A stretch of 34,581 nucleotides of DNA from Nocardia alni (GCF_019038435.1 NZ_JAGPOX010000107.1:1-34581); one strand, 5' to 3'. Shown: positions 22,854 through 31,424, numbered from the stretch's first letter. The notes: a model not told the origin generated them from the sequence alone. Program-made: numbers and translations.

Positions 22854-23468
22854 GTGGCCGTACCCGAGGGATCCAAATCCGCACGTCGCAACGAGCTGCT
22901 GGCCCTGGCTGCCGGGCTGTTCGCCGAGCGCGGATTGCGTGCCACCACGGTCCGCGATATCGCCGACGCGGCCGGAATCCTGTCCGGCAGTCTCTACCAC
23001 CATTTCGACTCCAAGGAGTCCATGGTGGACGAGATCCTGCGCGGCTTCCTGGACGAGCTGTTCGCCCGGTACCGCGAGATCGACGCCGCCGGCTTGCCCG
23101 CGCGAGATACGTTGGAGGCGTTGGTTATCGCGTCCTTCGAATCGTTCGACCGCTCGCACGCGGCCGTGGCGATCTATCAGTCCGAGGCCAAGAAGCTCAG
23201 CGGTACCCCACGTTTCGAATACATCGATGAGTACAACCGGGAGTTCCGCGACCTGTGGCGCCGGGTGCTCGTCCAGGGCGTGCAGGACGGCAGCTTCCGA
23301 TCGGAGCTGGATGTCGATGTGGCCCTTCGCATCCTGCGCGACACCGTCTGGGTGTCCGTGCGGTGGTACCGGCCCGGCGGCCGGATCACCGTGGACAACC
23401 TGGCCAAGCAGTATCTGACCATGGTGCTGGACGGTCTCGCCAATCCCCGAGCACAGCAACAGAATTAA
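22854..23468 (+). CDS. kstR2: TetR-family repressor KstR2
   Basis: A 204-residue TetR regulator very like M. tuberculosis KstR2: RRNELLALAAGLFAERGLRA, TTVRDIADAAGILSGSLYHHF (helix-turn-helix, ~35-55) and the C-terminal DTVWVSVRWYRPGG. KstR2 represses the HIP genes and is released by HIP-CoA, the FadD3 product. The start is GTG 22854, spaced from TATTAT for a leaderless mRNA; longer in-frame readings cross the preceding gene and the operator. It precedes fadA6 by 11 nt, so the two form one unit. The three operators in this window sit on its expected targets. Confidence 0.94.
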   Translation: MAVPEGSKSARRNELLALAAGLFAERGLRATTVRDIADAAGILSGSLYHHFDSKESMVDEILRGFLDELFARYREIDAAGLPARDTLEALVIASFESFDRSHAAVAIYQSEAKKLSGTPRFEYIDEYNREFRDLWRRVLVQGVQDGSFRSELDVDVALRILRDTVWVSVRWYRPGGRITVDNLAKQYLTMVLDGLANPRAQQQN

Positions 23469-23479
23469 AAGGAGCTCCC

Positions 23480-24664
23480 ATGTCGGCCCCCGCTCGCCGC
23501 CAGTACTCGCCTGTGCGCGAGGCCTATGTCATCGACGCCGTGCGCACCCCGGTCGGCAAGCGCGGCGGCGCGCTGTCGGGCGTGCACCCGGCCGACCTCG
23601 GCGCGGCGGCGCTGCAGGGTCTGTTCGGCCGTACCGGCCTGGACCCCGCGTACGTCGACGACGTCATCGTCGGTTGCGTCGACAACATCGGCCCGCAGGC
23701 CGGCAACATCGGCCGCACCATGTGGCTGGCCGCCGGATATCCGGAGCAGGTGCCCGGTGTGACCGTGGACCGGCAGTGCGGCTCGAGCCAGCAGGCGATC
23801 AACTTCGGCGCGCAGGCCATCATGAGCGGCACCGCCGAGGTGATCGTCGCGGGCGGCGTGCAGAACATGAGCGCGATTCCGATCTCGGCGGCGATGCTCG
23901 CTGGTAGGGAGTACGGCTTCGAATCCCCGTTCGTGGGCGCGAAGGGCTGGGACCACCGTTACGGCACCGGCGAGGTGTCGCAGTTCAACGGCGCCCAGCT
24001 GATCGCCGAGAAGTGGGATATCAGCCGCGAGGATATGGAGCGCTGGGCGCTGCGCAGCCACGATCGGGCCCGCAAGGCCATCGCCGAGGGCGCCTTCGAC
24101 CGCGAGATCGTCCCGGTCGGCGACTTCTGGATCGACGAGGGCCCGCGCGAGACCAGCCTGGAGAAGATGGCCGGGCTGAAGCCGCTGAGCGAGGGCAGCC
24201 GCCTGACCGCCGCGGTGGCCAGTCAGATCTCCGACGGCGCGAGCGCCACCCTGCTGGCCTCGGACTGGGCCGTCGCCGAGTACGGCCTGAAGCCTCGCGC
24301 CCGCATCCACCACGTCAGCGCCCGCGGCGCCGACCCGATCTACATGCTGACCGCCCCCATTCCGGCCACGAAGTGGGCCCTGGAGAAGACCGGCCTGAGC
24401 ATCGAGGATATCGACGTCGTCGAGATCAACGAAGCATTCGCCCCGGTCGTGCTGGCCTGGCTGAAGGAGACCGGCGCCGATCCGGACAAGGTCAACGTCA
24501 ACGGCGGCGCGATCGCCCTGGGCCATCCGCTCGGCGCGACCGGCGCCAAGCTGTTCGCCACCCTGCTCAACGAGCTCGAGCGGGTGAACGGCCGGTACGG
24601 GTTGCTCACCATCTGTGAGGGTGGCGGCACCGCCAACGCCACCATCATCGAACGCCTCAGCTGA
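23480..24664 (+). CDS. fadA6: Thiolase FadA6, ring C/D degradation
   Basis: A 394-residue thiolase. The catalytic residues are Cys100 (QCGSSQQA), His349 (GHPLGATG) and Cys379 (ICEGGGTAN). The N-terminal VIDAVRTPVGKRGGALS is typical. In the pathway FadA6 is placed at thiolysis of the beta-keto dicarboxyl-CoA formed after IpdAB opens the last ring. ATG 23480 follows AAAGGAG. It is downstream of kstR2, as Rv3556c/Rv3557c are neighbours in M. tuberculosis. It ends 28 nt from a convergent gene with no clear terminator hairpin. Confidence 0.92.
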   Translation: MSAPARRQYSPVREAYVIDAVRTPVGKRGGALSGVHPADLGAAALQGLFGRTGLDPAYVDDVIVGCVDNIGPQAGNIGRTMWLAAGYPEQVPGVTVDRQCGSSQQAINFGAQAIMSGTAEVIVAGGVQNMSAIPISAAMLAGREYGFESPFVGAKGWDHRYGTGEVSQFNGAQLIAEKWDISREDMERWALRSHDRARKAIAEGAFDREIVPVGDFWIDEGPRETSLEKMAGLKPLSEGSRLTAAVASQISDGASATLLASDWAVAEYGLKPRARIHHVSARGADPIYMLTAPIPATKWALEKTGLSIEDIDVVEINEAFAPVVLAWLKETGADPDKVNVNGGAIALGHPLGATGAKLFATLLNELERVNGRYGLLTICEGGGTANATIIERLS

Positions 24665-24692
24665 GATACGCCGATGGGCGCTGCCGGACGGG

Positions 24693-25079
24693 TCAGGGGT
24701 GGCCGGGGATGCTGATCAGGGATGCCGGGTCGGGCATGCCCTGACCGGTCGCCCAGGCCTCGGCGATCCGGCCGCTGTCGATGCGGAAGATCTCGATCAG
24801 CATCGGCTGCGGGGCGCCGTCCGGGAGCGGGACCCCCTCGACGGAGGAGCGGATGGCGACCCTGTCGCCGTCGACCAGCACATCCTCGGCGATGACGCGA
24901 ATATCGGGGAATTTGGCGACCAGGGTCTGCCAGGCATGCTTGCCCACCTCGAATCCGGTGGCGTTCAGGGTGTGGTTGCGGCAGTCCGGCGTGTGCAGTT
25001 CGCCGGCTCGGTCGAATTGCCGGGAGTTGAAGCATTCCTGCATCCGCAGTACCGGGGCTGCGGTGTCGTGCGCGGTCAT
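24693..25079 (-). CDS. SnoaL-like / NTF2-like protein
   Basis: A 128-residue cone-fold protein of the SnoaL/ester-cyclase type: RMQECFNSRQFDRAGELHTPDCRNHTLNATGFEVGKHAWQ..., then FPDIRVIAEDVLVDGDRVAIRSSVEGVP and IEIFRIDSGRIAEAWATGQGM. The fold covers polyketide cyclases, isomerases (including ketosteroid isomerase relatives) and proteins without known activity, so the reaction cannot be named. It is divergent from a TetR gene and lies inside the steroid cluster between fadA6 and the molybdenum enzyme. Confidence 0.83.
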   Translation of the reverse strand: MTAHDTAAPVLRMQECFNSRQFDRAGELHTPDCRNHTLNATGFEVGKHAWQTLVAKFPDIRVIAEDVLVDGDRVAIRSSVEGVPLPDGAPQPMLIEIFRIDSGRIAEAWATGQGMPDPASLISIPGHP

Positions 25080-25133
25080 GGGTCCTCCTGGATCGGGACG
25101 ATGGGCGACGTCCGGCCCTAAGCGGTGCGTCGC

Positions 25134-25176
25134 CCCGGTTATGGCTCCGAGCATACGGGGCGGCGACCCGGTTATG
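25134..25176. promoter_or_regulatory. Direct repeat in the SnoaL/tetR divergent region
   Basis: CCCGGTTATG occurs at 25134-25143 and 25167-25176, 33 nt apart (about three helical turns). It lies between divergent genes, one encoding a TetR regulator. A GTCGCCCCG ... CGGGGCGGCGAC near-inverted repeat overlaps it. It could be the regulator's operator; this is tentative. Confidence 0.35.
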
Positions 25177-25202
25177 CCAGAGGTGGCTATGCTTGGGGTG
25201 AC

Positions 25203-25814
25203 ATGGAACGTCGACAGACCGAATCCGCCCAGGGAACGCCCGGCGGGACCAGGGAACTGCGAGCCGACGCGCGCCGCAACCGGCAGCGCGTCCTGCGGAC
25301 CGCACAGCAGCTGTTCGCGCAGGAGGGGCTCAGCGTCTCGCTCGACGAGATCGCCCGGCGGGCCGGTGTGGGCCCGGGGACGGTCCATCGCCATTTCTCC
25401 ACCAAAGAGGCGCTGTACCTTGCCGTTTCGATCGATCAGATCGAGCAGTTGGTGGCCGAGGCGGCCGTCCTGGCCGCCGCCGACGATCCGGCGGCGATAT
25501 TCACGCTACTGTCGCGCATGATGGCGAACGGAGCGGAGAACGCCCTGGTCAAGAGCGCGCTAGCGGCGGCGGAGTTCGATCTGCGCAGCGCCGCCCCGGA
25601 GGTGGCCGCGGGCCTCACCGGTCACGTCCGCGCTCTGCTCGATCGTGCGCGCTGGGCGGGCGTCGTGCGCCCCGATGTCACCGTCGAGGAGGCGATGGCC
25701 CTGGTCGCAGGGACCTTCGCCGCGATCCATCACGCCGACGCGCAGACCGATCCGGTCCGTGCGGCGCACATCGGCGGGATCATCCTCGACGGGCTCCGGC
25801 CACAACCTCGGTGA
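25203..25814 (+). CDS. TetR-family transcriptional regulator
   Basis: A 203-residue regulator with the helix-turn-helix in RQRVLRTAQQLFAQEGLSVSLDEIARRAGVGPGTVHRHFSTKE (split here as ~25-67), followed by an all-helical ligand domain ending RAAHIGGIILDGL. The C-terminus resembles the SbtR/YxaF-type TetR group. ATG 25203 is preferred: the in-frame GTG at 25125 would read through the divergent promoter. It lies between the SnoaL-like gene and the molybdopterin oxidoreductase and may control both. It is unlike KstR2 in its C-terminus, so it should sense something else. Confidence 0.87.
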   Translation: MERRQTESAQGTPGGTRELRADARRNRQRVLRTAQQLFAQEGLSVSLDEIARRAGVGPGTVHRHFSTKEALYLAVSIDQIEQLVAEAAVLAAADDPAAIFTLLSRMMANGAENALVKSALAAAEFDLRSAAPEVAAGLTGHVRALLDRARWAGVVRPDVTVEEAMALVAGTFAAIHHADAQTDPVRAAHIGGIILDGLRPQPR

Positions 25815-25871
25815 GCTGCGGCGTCGCCTTCCGGCCGCACAGGTGACATTCGGCGGCCGGACGAAATCACC

Positions 25872-25877
25872 TACGAT
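25872..25877 (+). promoter_or_regulatory. -10 hexamer of the molybdopterin oxidoreductase, probably leaderless
   Basis: TACGAT fits TANNNT and ends 6 nt before GTG 25884, the same spacing as at the three rightward KstR2-controlled genes. There is no ribosome-binding site and no KstR2 palindrome here. Confidence 0.5.
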
Positions 25878-25883
25878 CGATGA

Positions 25884-27845
25884 GTGAAGGTGCTCGGGGC
25901 GTGTCCGCTGGATTGTCCCGACGGGTGCTCGTGGGAAGTGACCGTCGAGGACGGCGTCGCCGTCTCGATGCGAGGAAACAAGAACCATCCGGTGACCAGG
26001 GGCGCGCTGTGCGTGAAGGTCAATCGGTATCTCGAGCAGCTCAATGCGCCAGATCGGATCACCCATCCGATGCGGCGGGTGGGCCGCAAGGGCGAGGGAC
26101 GGTTCGAGCGGATCAGCTGGGACGAGGCGCTCGACGAGATCGCGGAACGTCTGAGCGGCATCATCGACAAGTACGGCGGCGAAGCGATCTGGCCGTTCCA
26201 CGGCACCGGGAGCCTCGGCTACATCCAGGGGCTGGAGGGCTGGTCCGGTAAGCGGTTCTTCAACGTCCTGGGCTCCTCGCTGCACGACCCGACGATCTGT
26301 TCGGTGTCGGGGTCCATCGGGTTGAAATACACGCTGGGCACCGCCGGCGGCATGGACCCGGAGGATTTCGCCAAGTCCGGGTTGATCCTGATCTGGGGCA
26401 CCAACCCGCTCACCTCCGGACACCACATCTGGAAGTTCATCCAGGACAGCGGGGCCTACACCGTCGCGATCGACCCGGTGCGCAGTCGTACCGCCGAGCG
26501 CTGTGACGAGCATTTGGCGCCGATGCCCGGGACCGACGCGGCGCTGGCGCTCGGGCTCATGCACATCATCGTGTCGATGGGTGCGCACGACGAGAAGTAC
26601 CTGGCCGAGCACACCGTCGGCTGGGACGAATTCCGTCCTCGCCTGGACGATTACACGCCCGAGCGGGTCGCCGAGATCACGGGGCTGCCGCAGGAACGGA
26701 TCGTCGCCCTCGCCGAGCGGATCGCCGGTACCCGGCCGACCGCGATCCGCGCCTCCCAGGGCATCCAGCGGCATGCGGGCGGCGGGATGGCATTACGCGT
26801 GCTGGGCTGCCTGCCCGCGGTCACCGGCGACTGGGCGATTCCGGGTGGGGGACTGCACTATTCGACGAGCGGGCACTTCAAGCTCGACGTCGCCGGGCTG
26901 GCTCGCTTCGACCTGCTGCCCCACCCGGTGCGCATGCTGTCGCAGACCCGGGTGGGGCGTGATCTGCTCGAGACCACCGATCCGCCGGTCAAGGCGCTGT
27001 TCGTGATCGGCGCCAATCCGGTCGGATCGAATCCGGATCAGGGCCGGGTGATCCAGGGGCTGTCCCGCGAGGATCTGTTCACCGTTGTGCTGGAACACTT
27101 TCCGACCGACACCGTGGATTACGCCGATATCGTGCTGCCCGCGACCATGCAGCCCGAACACCTGGATGTGATCGCCGCGTACGGGAATCTGTATCTGGTG
27201 TGGAACGAGAAGGCCGTCGAGCCGCCCGGCGAATGCCTGTCCACCACCGAGACGTTCCGGCGACTCGCGCGGCGCATGGAGTTGACCGAGCCCGCGTTGT
27301 ACGAGTCGGACGAGGAATTGGCCCGCACCCTGTTGAAGGGCTACGACATCGAGCGGCTGCGTCTCGACGGATTTCTGAAGGTGCCACCGCGCCCGGTACC
27401 GGTCGACAAGGTGCAGTTCACCTCGTGGCGGGCCGAGAAGGCCGGCCACGACCCGCTCCCGTCCTACATCCCGCCCGCAGACACCGGCACGGGCCTGGTG
27501 CTGATCTCCGCCGCCTCGCACTACTTCCTGAACACCACCTTCGGCTCCAATCCCGAATTACGCCGCCGCGCAGGCGAACCCCGCGTCACCATCCACCCCG
27601 ACGACGCCGCCGAGCGCGGAATCATCGACGGCGCGAGAGTTCTGGTGGCCAACGGCCGTGGCTCGTTCGAGGCGATCGCGGACGTATCCGACCGCGTCCG
27701 TCCCGGCGTCGCGGCGACCCCCAAGGGCCGCTGGGCGAAGTTCACCAACGGTTCCACCGTCAACGCGACCATCGCCGAACGAGATTCGGACTTCGGCGGT
27801 GGCGCGGTGTTCCACGACAACCGGGTGGAGATCACACCGCGCTAG
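25884..27845 (+). CDS. Molybdopterin-dependent oxidoreductase with N-terminal [4Fe-4S] site
   Basis: A 653-residue single-subunit enzyme of the DMSO-reductase superfamily. The N-terminal [4Fe-4S] ligands are Cys7, Cys11, Cys15 and Cys43 (CPLDCPDGC ... ALCVKV). Cys139 (PTICSVSG) sits where the Mo ligand is expected. Later landmarks are LILIWGTNPL, FVIGANPVGSNPDQ, DIVLPATMQPE and a C-terminal dinucleotide-binding domain (LISAASHYFLNTTFG, VTIHPDDAAERGI). No Tat signal is seen, so it is cytoplasmic. No electron-transfer or membrane subunit lies next to it. Related proteins are annotated as formate dehydrogenase or nitrate reductase-like, but the substrate is unknown. It is absent from this position in M. 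tuberculosis. It ends 12 nt from the convergent ipdC. Confidence 0.88.
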   Translation: MKVLGACPLDCPDGCSWEVTVEDGVAVSMRGNKNHPVTRGALCVKVNRYLEQLNAPDRITHPMRRVGRKGEGRFERISWDEALDEIAERLSGIIDKYGGEAIWPFHGTGSLGYIQGLEGWSGKRFFNVLGSSLHDPTICSVSGSIGLKYTLGTAGGMDPEDFAKSGLILIWGTNPLTSGHHIWKFIQDSGAYTVAIDPVRSRTAERCDEHLAPMPGTDAALALGLMHIIVSMGAHDEKYLAEHTVGWDEFRPRLDDYTPERVAEITGLPQERIVALAERIAGTRPTAIRASQGIQRHAGGGMALRVLGCLPAVTGDWAIPGGGLHYSTSGHFKLDVAGLARFDLLPHPVRMLSQTRVGRDLLETTDPPVKALFVIGANPVGSNPDQGRVIQGLSREDLFTVVLEHFPTDTVDYADIVLPATMQPEHLDVIAAYGNLYLVWNEKAVEPPGECLSTTETFRRLARRMELTEPALYESDEELARTLLKGYDIERLRLDGFLKVPPRPVPVDKVQFTSWRAEKAGHDPLPSYIPPADTGTGLVLISAASHYFLNTTFGSNPELRRRAGEPRVTIHPDDAAERGIIDGARVLVANGRGSFEAIADVSDRVRPGVAATPKGRWAKFTNGSTVNATIAERDSDFGGGAVFHDNRVEITPR

Positions 27846-27857
27846 CGGCGCCGAGAG

Positions 27858-28949
27858 CTACCCGCGAGCCTGCTGATCCATGGGCGCCCGGAGTTCGGCG
27901 AGTGCGTCGATGCGGGCCAGGGCCTCGTCGATGATGCGGTCGATGAGTTCGGCGACCGTGGGCAGATCCTGGATGATGCCGGTGACCTGGCCCGCTGCCA
28001 GCACGCCCGCGTGGGTGTCGCCCTCGACCAGTCCGGCCTTGAGCAGCATGGGGGTATTGGCGGCCATAATGACCTGCGACCAGGTGAGGTCCTTCTGCTT
28101 GCGCATGGTCAGGCCGTCGCGGACCAGGGTGGACCACTTCATACCGGTCATCGACTTGAACTTCGCGGCGTTGGCGACCGCGGCGCTCAGGCCGCGCCAA
28201 CTGCCCGAATGCTCCAGGCGCTCGACCAGTTCGGTCTTGAGCACGCGGTGCGGCATGCCGTCGACCTTGAGCGACACCACGGTGTCCTGGAGGCCGCGCT
28301 GCAGGTACTCCTGCTTCACCGAGTCCGGCACGCTGGAATCCTGGGTGAGCAGGAAACGGGTGCCCATCGCGACACCGGCCGCGCCGTAGGACAGCGCGGC
28401 GGCCAGGCCGCGCCCGTCGAAGAAGCCGCCGCCGGCGACCACCGGAATGTCGACCGCGTCCAGCACCGAGGGCAGCAGCAGGGTGGTGGCGACCGGGCCG
28501 GTGTGCCCGCCGCCCTCGCCGCCCTGCACGATGACCGCGTCGGCGCCCCACGAGGCGACCTTCACCGCGTGCTTGGCCGCGCCGATGGACGGAATCACCA
28601 CCACGCCATTGTCTTTCAGGCGCGCGATGAGCTCCTTCTTCGGCGCGAGCGCGAAGGAGGCCACCTTCACGCCCTTGCGGATCATCAGTTCGATCCGATC
28701 GGTCGCGTCGGTCGCGTCGGCGCGGATATTGACGCCGAAGGGCCTGTCGGTCTTGGCCTTCGTCTTGGCGATGGCCTCCTCGAGCTCGGCCAGGGTCATG
28801 GTGGCCGAGGCCAGGATGCCCAGGCCACCGGCGTTGGCGGTGCCCGCGACCAGGTTCGGTCCCGCGACCCAGCCCATACCCGTCTGCACGATCGGATGCT
28901 CGACGCCGACCAGCTCGGTCAGCCGAGTCCGCAACCGCCGCTCGGTCAT
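27858..28949 (-). CDS. ipdC: IpdC, nitronate monooxygenase-like flavoprotein of ring C/D degradation
   Basis: A 363-residue TIM-barrel flavoprotein of the nitronate monooxygenase / FMN-dependent group: VEHPIVQTGMGWVAGPNLV at the start, LGILASATMT, DAVIVQGGEGGGHTG (phosphate/FMN loop), IPVVAGGGFFDGRGLAAALSYGA and GVAMGTRFLLTQDS. In the steroid pathway IpdC acts as a flavin-dependent reductase on a HIP-CoA-derived enone, not as a nitronate enzyme. Its ATG overlaps the ipdB stop (ATGA), so the genes are coupled. It is last in echA20-ipdA-ipdB-ipdC, the order of Rv3550-Rv3553. Confidence 0.92.
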   Translation of the reverse strand: MTERRLRTRLTELVGVEHPIVQTGMGWVAGPNLVAGTANAGGLGILASATMTLAELEEAIAKTKAKTDRPFGVNIRADATDATDRIELMIRKGVKVASFALAPKKELIARLKDNGVVVIPSIGAAKHAVKVASWGADAVIVQGGEGGGHTGPVATTLLLPSVLDAVDIPVVAGGGFFDGRGLAAALSYGAAGVAMGTRFLLTQDSSVPDSVKQEYLQRGLQDTVVSLKVDGMPHRVLKTELVERLEHSGSWRGLSAAVANAAKFKSMTGMKWSTLVRDGLTMRKQKDLTWSQVIMAANTPMLLKAGLVEGDTHAGVLAAGQVTGIIQDLPTVAELIDRIIDEALARIDALAELRAPMDQQARG

Positions 28950-29704
28950 GCCGTCACTTCCTTCTCCCGGAAGCCCTTGGGGTCCAGCACGTTACGGATG
29001 ATATTCAGCTCTTCGCCGGTGGGCAGCCGGCTCTCGCCCGCCTCTGCCAGGCCCGCGACCTCGAACGACGTGTTCTCGGCGACCTCGCCGGCGCTGACGC
29101 CCGGATGCAGCGACAGCGCGCGCAGCGCGTGATCCGGTCCGCCGAAATCGAAGACGCCCAGGTTCGACACCACGCGGTGCAGGTGGTGGAACCGGTACGC
29201 CGGATTCTCCGGATCGATACGGTCGTAACCGATGCCGGAGATGATGTCCACGCTCTCGCAGAACACCCGCTTGCTGTGCTTGGGCACGAAGTAGCTGGTG
29301 GGGTGGTTGACGGTGTTCCCGGGCGCGCCGCGCACGCCGAACATCTGCCGGCTGGGCTGCTGCAACGGGCCGAACGCCGACAGGTTCTGATTGCCGTACT
29401 TGTCGATCTGGTTGGCGCCCATGACGACATGACGCCGGCCGGAGGCGACCACGTCGAACACCTTGCCGAACGGGATCCAGCCCTCGACGGGCGCCTTCCC
29501 GCCGATCGGCGGGACCTCCGCGAACAGCAGCGCCTCACCGTCGGACAGCAGCAGATCCGGTTCGAAGGTCAGCCGGGCCAGCCGCGCGCCGATCGTGGTG
29601 ATGGTGGACATCGGGCTGGCCATGATCTCGCCCGCGCCCCGGAAGATCTCGGCGGCCGCGACCACGCAGACCTCGGCACGGGTAATGGTTGCGGTGTCTG
29701 TCAT
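28946..29704 (-). CDS. ipdB: IpdB, beta subunit of the ring-opening CoA-transferase-like hydrolase
   Basis: A 252-residue protein of the class I CoA-transferase beta-subunit fold: CVVAAAEIFRGAGEIMASPMSTITTIGARLA, LLFAEVPPIGGKAPVEGWIPFGKVFD and VVMGANQIDKYGNQNLSAFG. With IpdA it forms the enzyme that hydrolyses COCHEA-CoA and opens the last steroid ring; it does not transfer CoA. The ATG at 29704 overlaps the ipdA TGA (ATGA). Length matches M. tuberculosis IpdB (250). Confidence 0.94.
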   Translation of the reverse strand: MTDTATITRAEVCVVAAAEIFRGAGEIMASPMSTITTIGARLARLTFEPDLLLSDGEALLFAEVPPIGGKAPVEGWIPFGKVFDVVASGRRHVVMGANQIDKYGNQNLSAFGPLQQPSRQMFGVRGAPGNTVNHPTSYFVPKHSKRVFCESVDIISGIGYDRIDPENPAYRFHHLHRVVSNLGVFDFGGPDHALRALSLHPGVSAGEVAENTSFEVAGLAEAGESRLPTGEELNIIRNVLDPKGFREKEVTA

Positions 29705-30579
29705 TTCTGCTCCTCGGCGAAAGCCTTGACGGCGGCCTGGTAGTCGTCCTCGGACACGTCCAGATACCGCGCCTTGAACTCGGCCCACGATTCGGGCGTC
29801 TTGGCGGCCTCGACGTAGTGGCGCTGGAACTTCTCGTCGCGCCCATAGCTGCCGGAGAAGGTGAAGTGCGCACCGCCCGGCGCCTCGACCACGCCGTCGA
29901 CCATCATGCGGTTGAGGATGAGCGCCTGCTGCGGAACGGTTTTCACCAGTTCCTCGGTTTCCACCAGCCGGTCCACCGACAGGTAGCGCTTCTCGGCCGC
30001 CAGCGGGTACAGCTCGTCCATATACGGATCGACGCCGGTGTAGGCGGCGTTGCCGTGCTTATCGCCCAGATCCAGGTGCACGAATGCGGCGTCGAGACGC
30101 AATGCGGGCATGGCGACGAGGGTCTCGGTGCGCCCGTCGGCATCCGGATACGGCGAGGAGACCGTCTTCAGCTCGCCCTCCCAGAAATCGATGACCGCGG
30201 AGCCCAATCCGGCCCGGATCGGCAGGAACGGCAGCCGGGCGGCGGCGGCCTGCAATCCGCACTTCACCATGCCCTCGTCCATCTCGCGCACGATGATCGA
30301 ACCCTCGGTACGCGCCTTGGCGAACCACGGGTCGTAGAACGGCGCGGAGTCCAGGGATACGAAGCCGTAGTACGCCTTTCGTACCTTGCCCGCCGAGCAC
30401 AGCAGACCCAGGTCGGGCCCGCCGTAGGTGACCACGGTCAGATCCGTGACGTCCGAACGCAACAGCGCTCGCACGAACGCCAACGGCTTACGCCGCGATC
30501 CCCATCCGCCGAGGCCGATGGTCATCCCGCTGCGCAGCTCGCCGACCGCTTCGTCGAGCGTAATTCGCTTATCGCGCAT
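29701..30579 (-). CDS. ipdA: IpdA, alpha subunit of the ring-opening CoA-transferase-like hydrolase
   Basis: A 292-residue class I CoA-transferase alpha-subunit-like protein, the same length as M. tuberculosis IpdA. It has the Gly-rich GMTIGLGGWGSRRKPLAFVRALL (18-40), VTYGGPDLGLLCSAGK and an acidic REMDEG (98-103) near the expected active site. It partners IpdB in hydrolysing the beta-keto ring of COCHEA-CoA. ATG 30579 has AGGAGG 11 nt upstream, inside the end of echA20, whose stop is only 1 nt away. An earlier in-frame start lacks support. Confidence 0.94.
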   Translation of the reverse strand: MRDKRITLDEAVGELRSGMTIGLGGWGSRRKPLAFVRALLRSDVTDLTVVTYGGPDLGLLCSAGKVRKAYYGFVSLDSAPFYDPWFAKARTEGSIIVREMDEGMVKCGLQAAAARLPFLPIRAGLGSAVIDFWEGELKTVSSPYPDADGRTETLVAMPALRLDAAFVHLDLGDKHGNAAYTGVDPYMDELYPLAAEKRYLSVDRLVETEELVKTVPQQALILNRMMVDGVVEAPGGAHFTFSGSYGRDEKFQRHYVEAAKTPESWAEFKARYLDVSEDDYQAAVKAFAEEQK

Positions 30580-30580
30580 A

Positions 30581-31357
30581 CTAATTCGATCCTCCTGCTG
30601 TGCTTTTCCTTGCTGCCAGATCGTCGTCGAAGCGCGCCCGGATCTCGTCGGCCACACCGGCCAGGTTCAGCTCCATCGTGAAGCCCTGTTCGAACCGGTA
30701 GGAGCGGTGCACGTCCTGCACGTCGATGCCGTTGAGCGCCTTCTTGGCCGCGCGGATGACCCGGCCGTCCTTGTTCGCGATGTTTTCGGCGACTTCCATT
30801 GCGGCGGCGTCGAGTTCGGGCCGGGGGACGACCTTGTACACAGATCCGTAATGGTGCAACTGCTGCGCGGTCAGCTTGCCCGCGGTGTAGAACATGGTCC
30901 GCATCAGGTGCTGGGGGACCAGCCGGGCCAGATGGGTGGCCGCGCCCAGCGCACCGCGATCCACCTCGGGCAGGCCGAAGGTCGCATCGTCGGAGGCGAC
31001 GATGACATCGGAATTGCCCACCAGCCCGATGCCGCCGCCCAGGCAGAATCCGTTGACCGCGGTGACCACCGGGACCTGGCAGTCGTATACCGCCGCGAAC
31101 GCCTCGAAGCAGCCGTGGTTGGCCCGGATCAGCGCGGTGTGGCCGCTGTCGGCGTTCATCTCCTTGATATCCACGCCCGCGTTGAAGCCGCGACCCTCGG
31201 CACGTAGCACCACGACCCGGGTGTCCTGATCGCGCCCGGCCTCGCGCACGGCGTCGGCCAGGGCGAACCAGCCGTCGGACGGCAGGGCGTTGACCGGCGG
31301 GTAGTCGACGGTGACGACCTCGACTCCCGCGGTTTCGGTGTGACGGATGATCCCCAT
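30581..31357 (-). CDS. echA20: EchA20, ring-cleaving crotonase of steroid ring C/D degradation
   Basis: A 258-residue crotonase-family protein. It matches M. tuberculosis EchA20 (247 aa): VVTVDYPPVNALPSDGWFAL, LRAEGRGFNAGVDIKEM (first oxyanion region), NGFCLGGGIGLVGNSDVIVAS (second) and ATFGLPEVDRGALGAATHLARLVP. EchA20 hydrolyses the HIEC-CoA ring to COCHEA-CoA, a step before IpdAB. I prefer ATG 31357 because the N-terminus then aligns; ATG 31369 and 31411 are in frame, and the last lies in the operator. It heads the leftward ipd operon and shares the 31411-31424 operator with the SDR gene. Confidence 0.92.
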   Translation of the reverse strand: MGIIRHTETAGVEVVTVDYPPVNALPSDGWFALADAVREAGRDQDTRVVVLRAEGRGFNAGVDIKEMNADSGHTALIRANHGCFEAFAAVYDCQVPVVTAVNGFCLGGGIGLVGNSDVIVASDDATFGLPEVDRGALGAATHLARLVPQHLMRTMFYTAGKLTAQQLHHYGSVYKVVPRPELDAAAMEVAENIANKDGRVIRAAKKALNGIDVQDVHRSYRFEQGFTMELNLAGVADEIRARFDDDLAARKSTAGGSN

Positions 31358-31410
31358 CCCAAGTCCCATCGTTGGCGCTTCGTTGTTGGCACTCTGCTGT
31401 TGATAAAGCA

Positions 31411-31424
31411 AGCAAGTGCTTGGT
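31411..31424. promoter_or_regulatory. KstR2 operator between echA20 and the SDR pair
   Basis: AGCAAGTGCTTGGT, identical to the fadD3/fadE30 site, matches ANCAAGNNCTTGNT at all defined positions. It ends 11 nt before GTG 31436 and also lies 54 nt upstream of echA20, so one site controls both operons. Confidence 0.9.
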
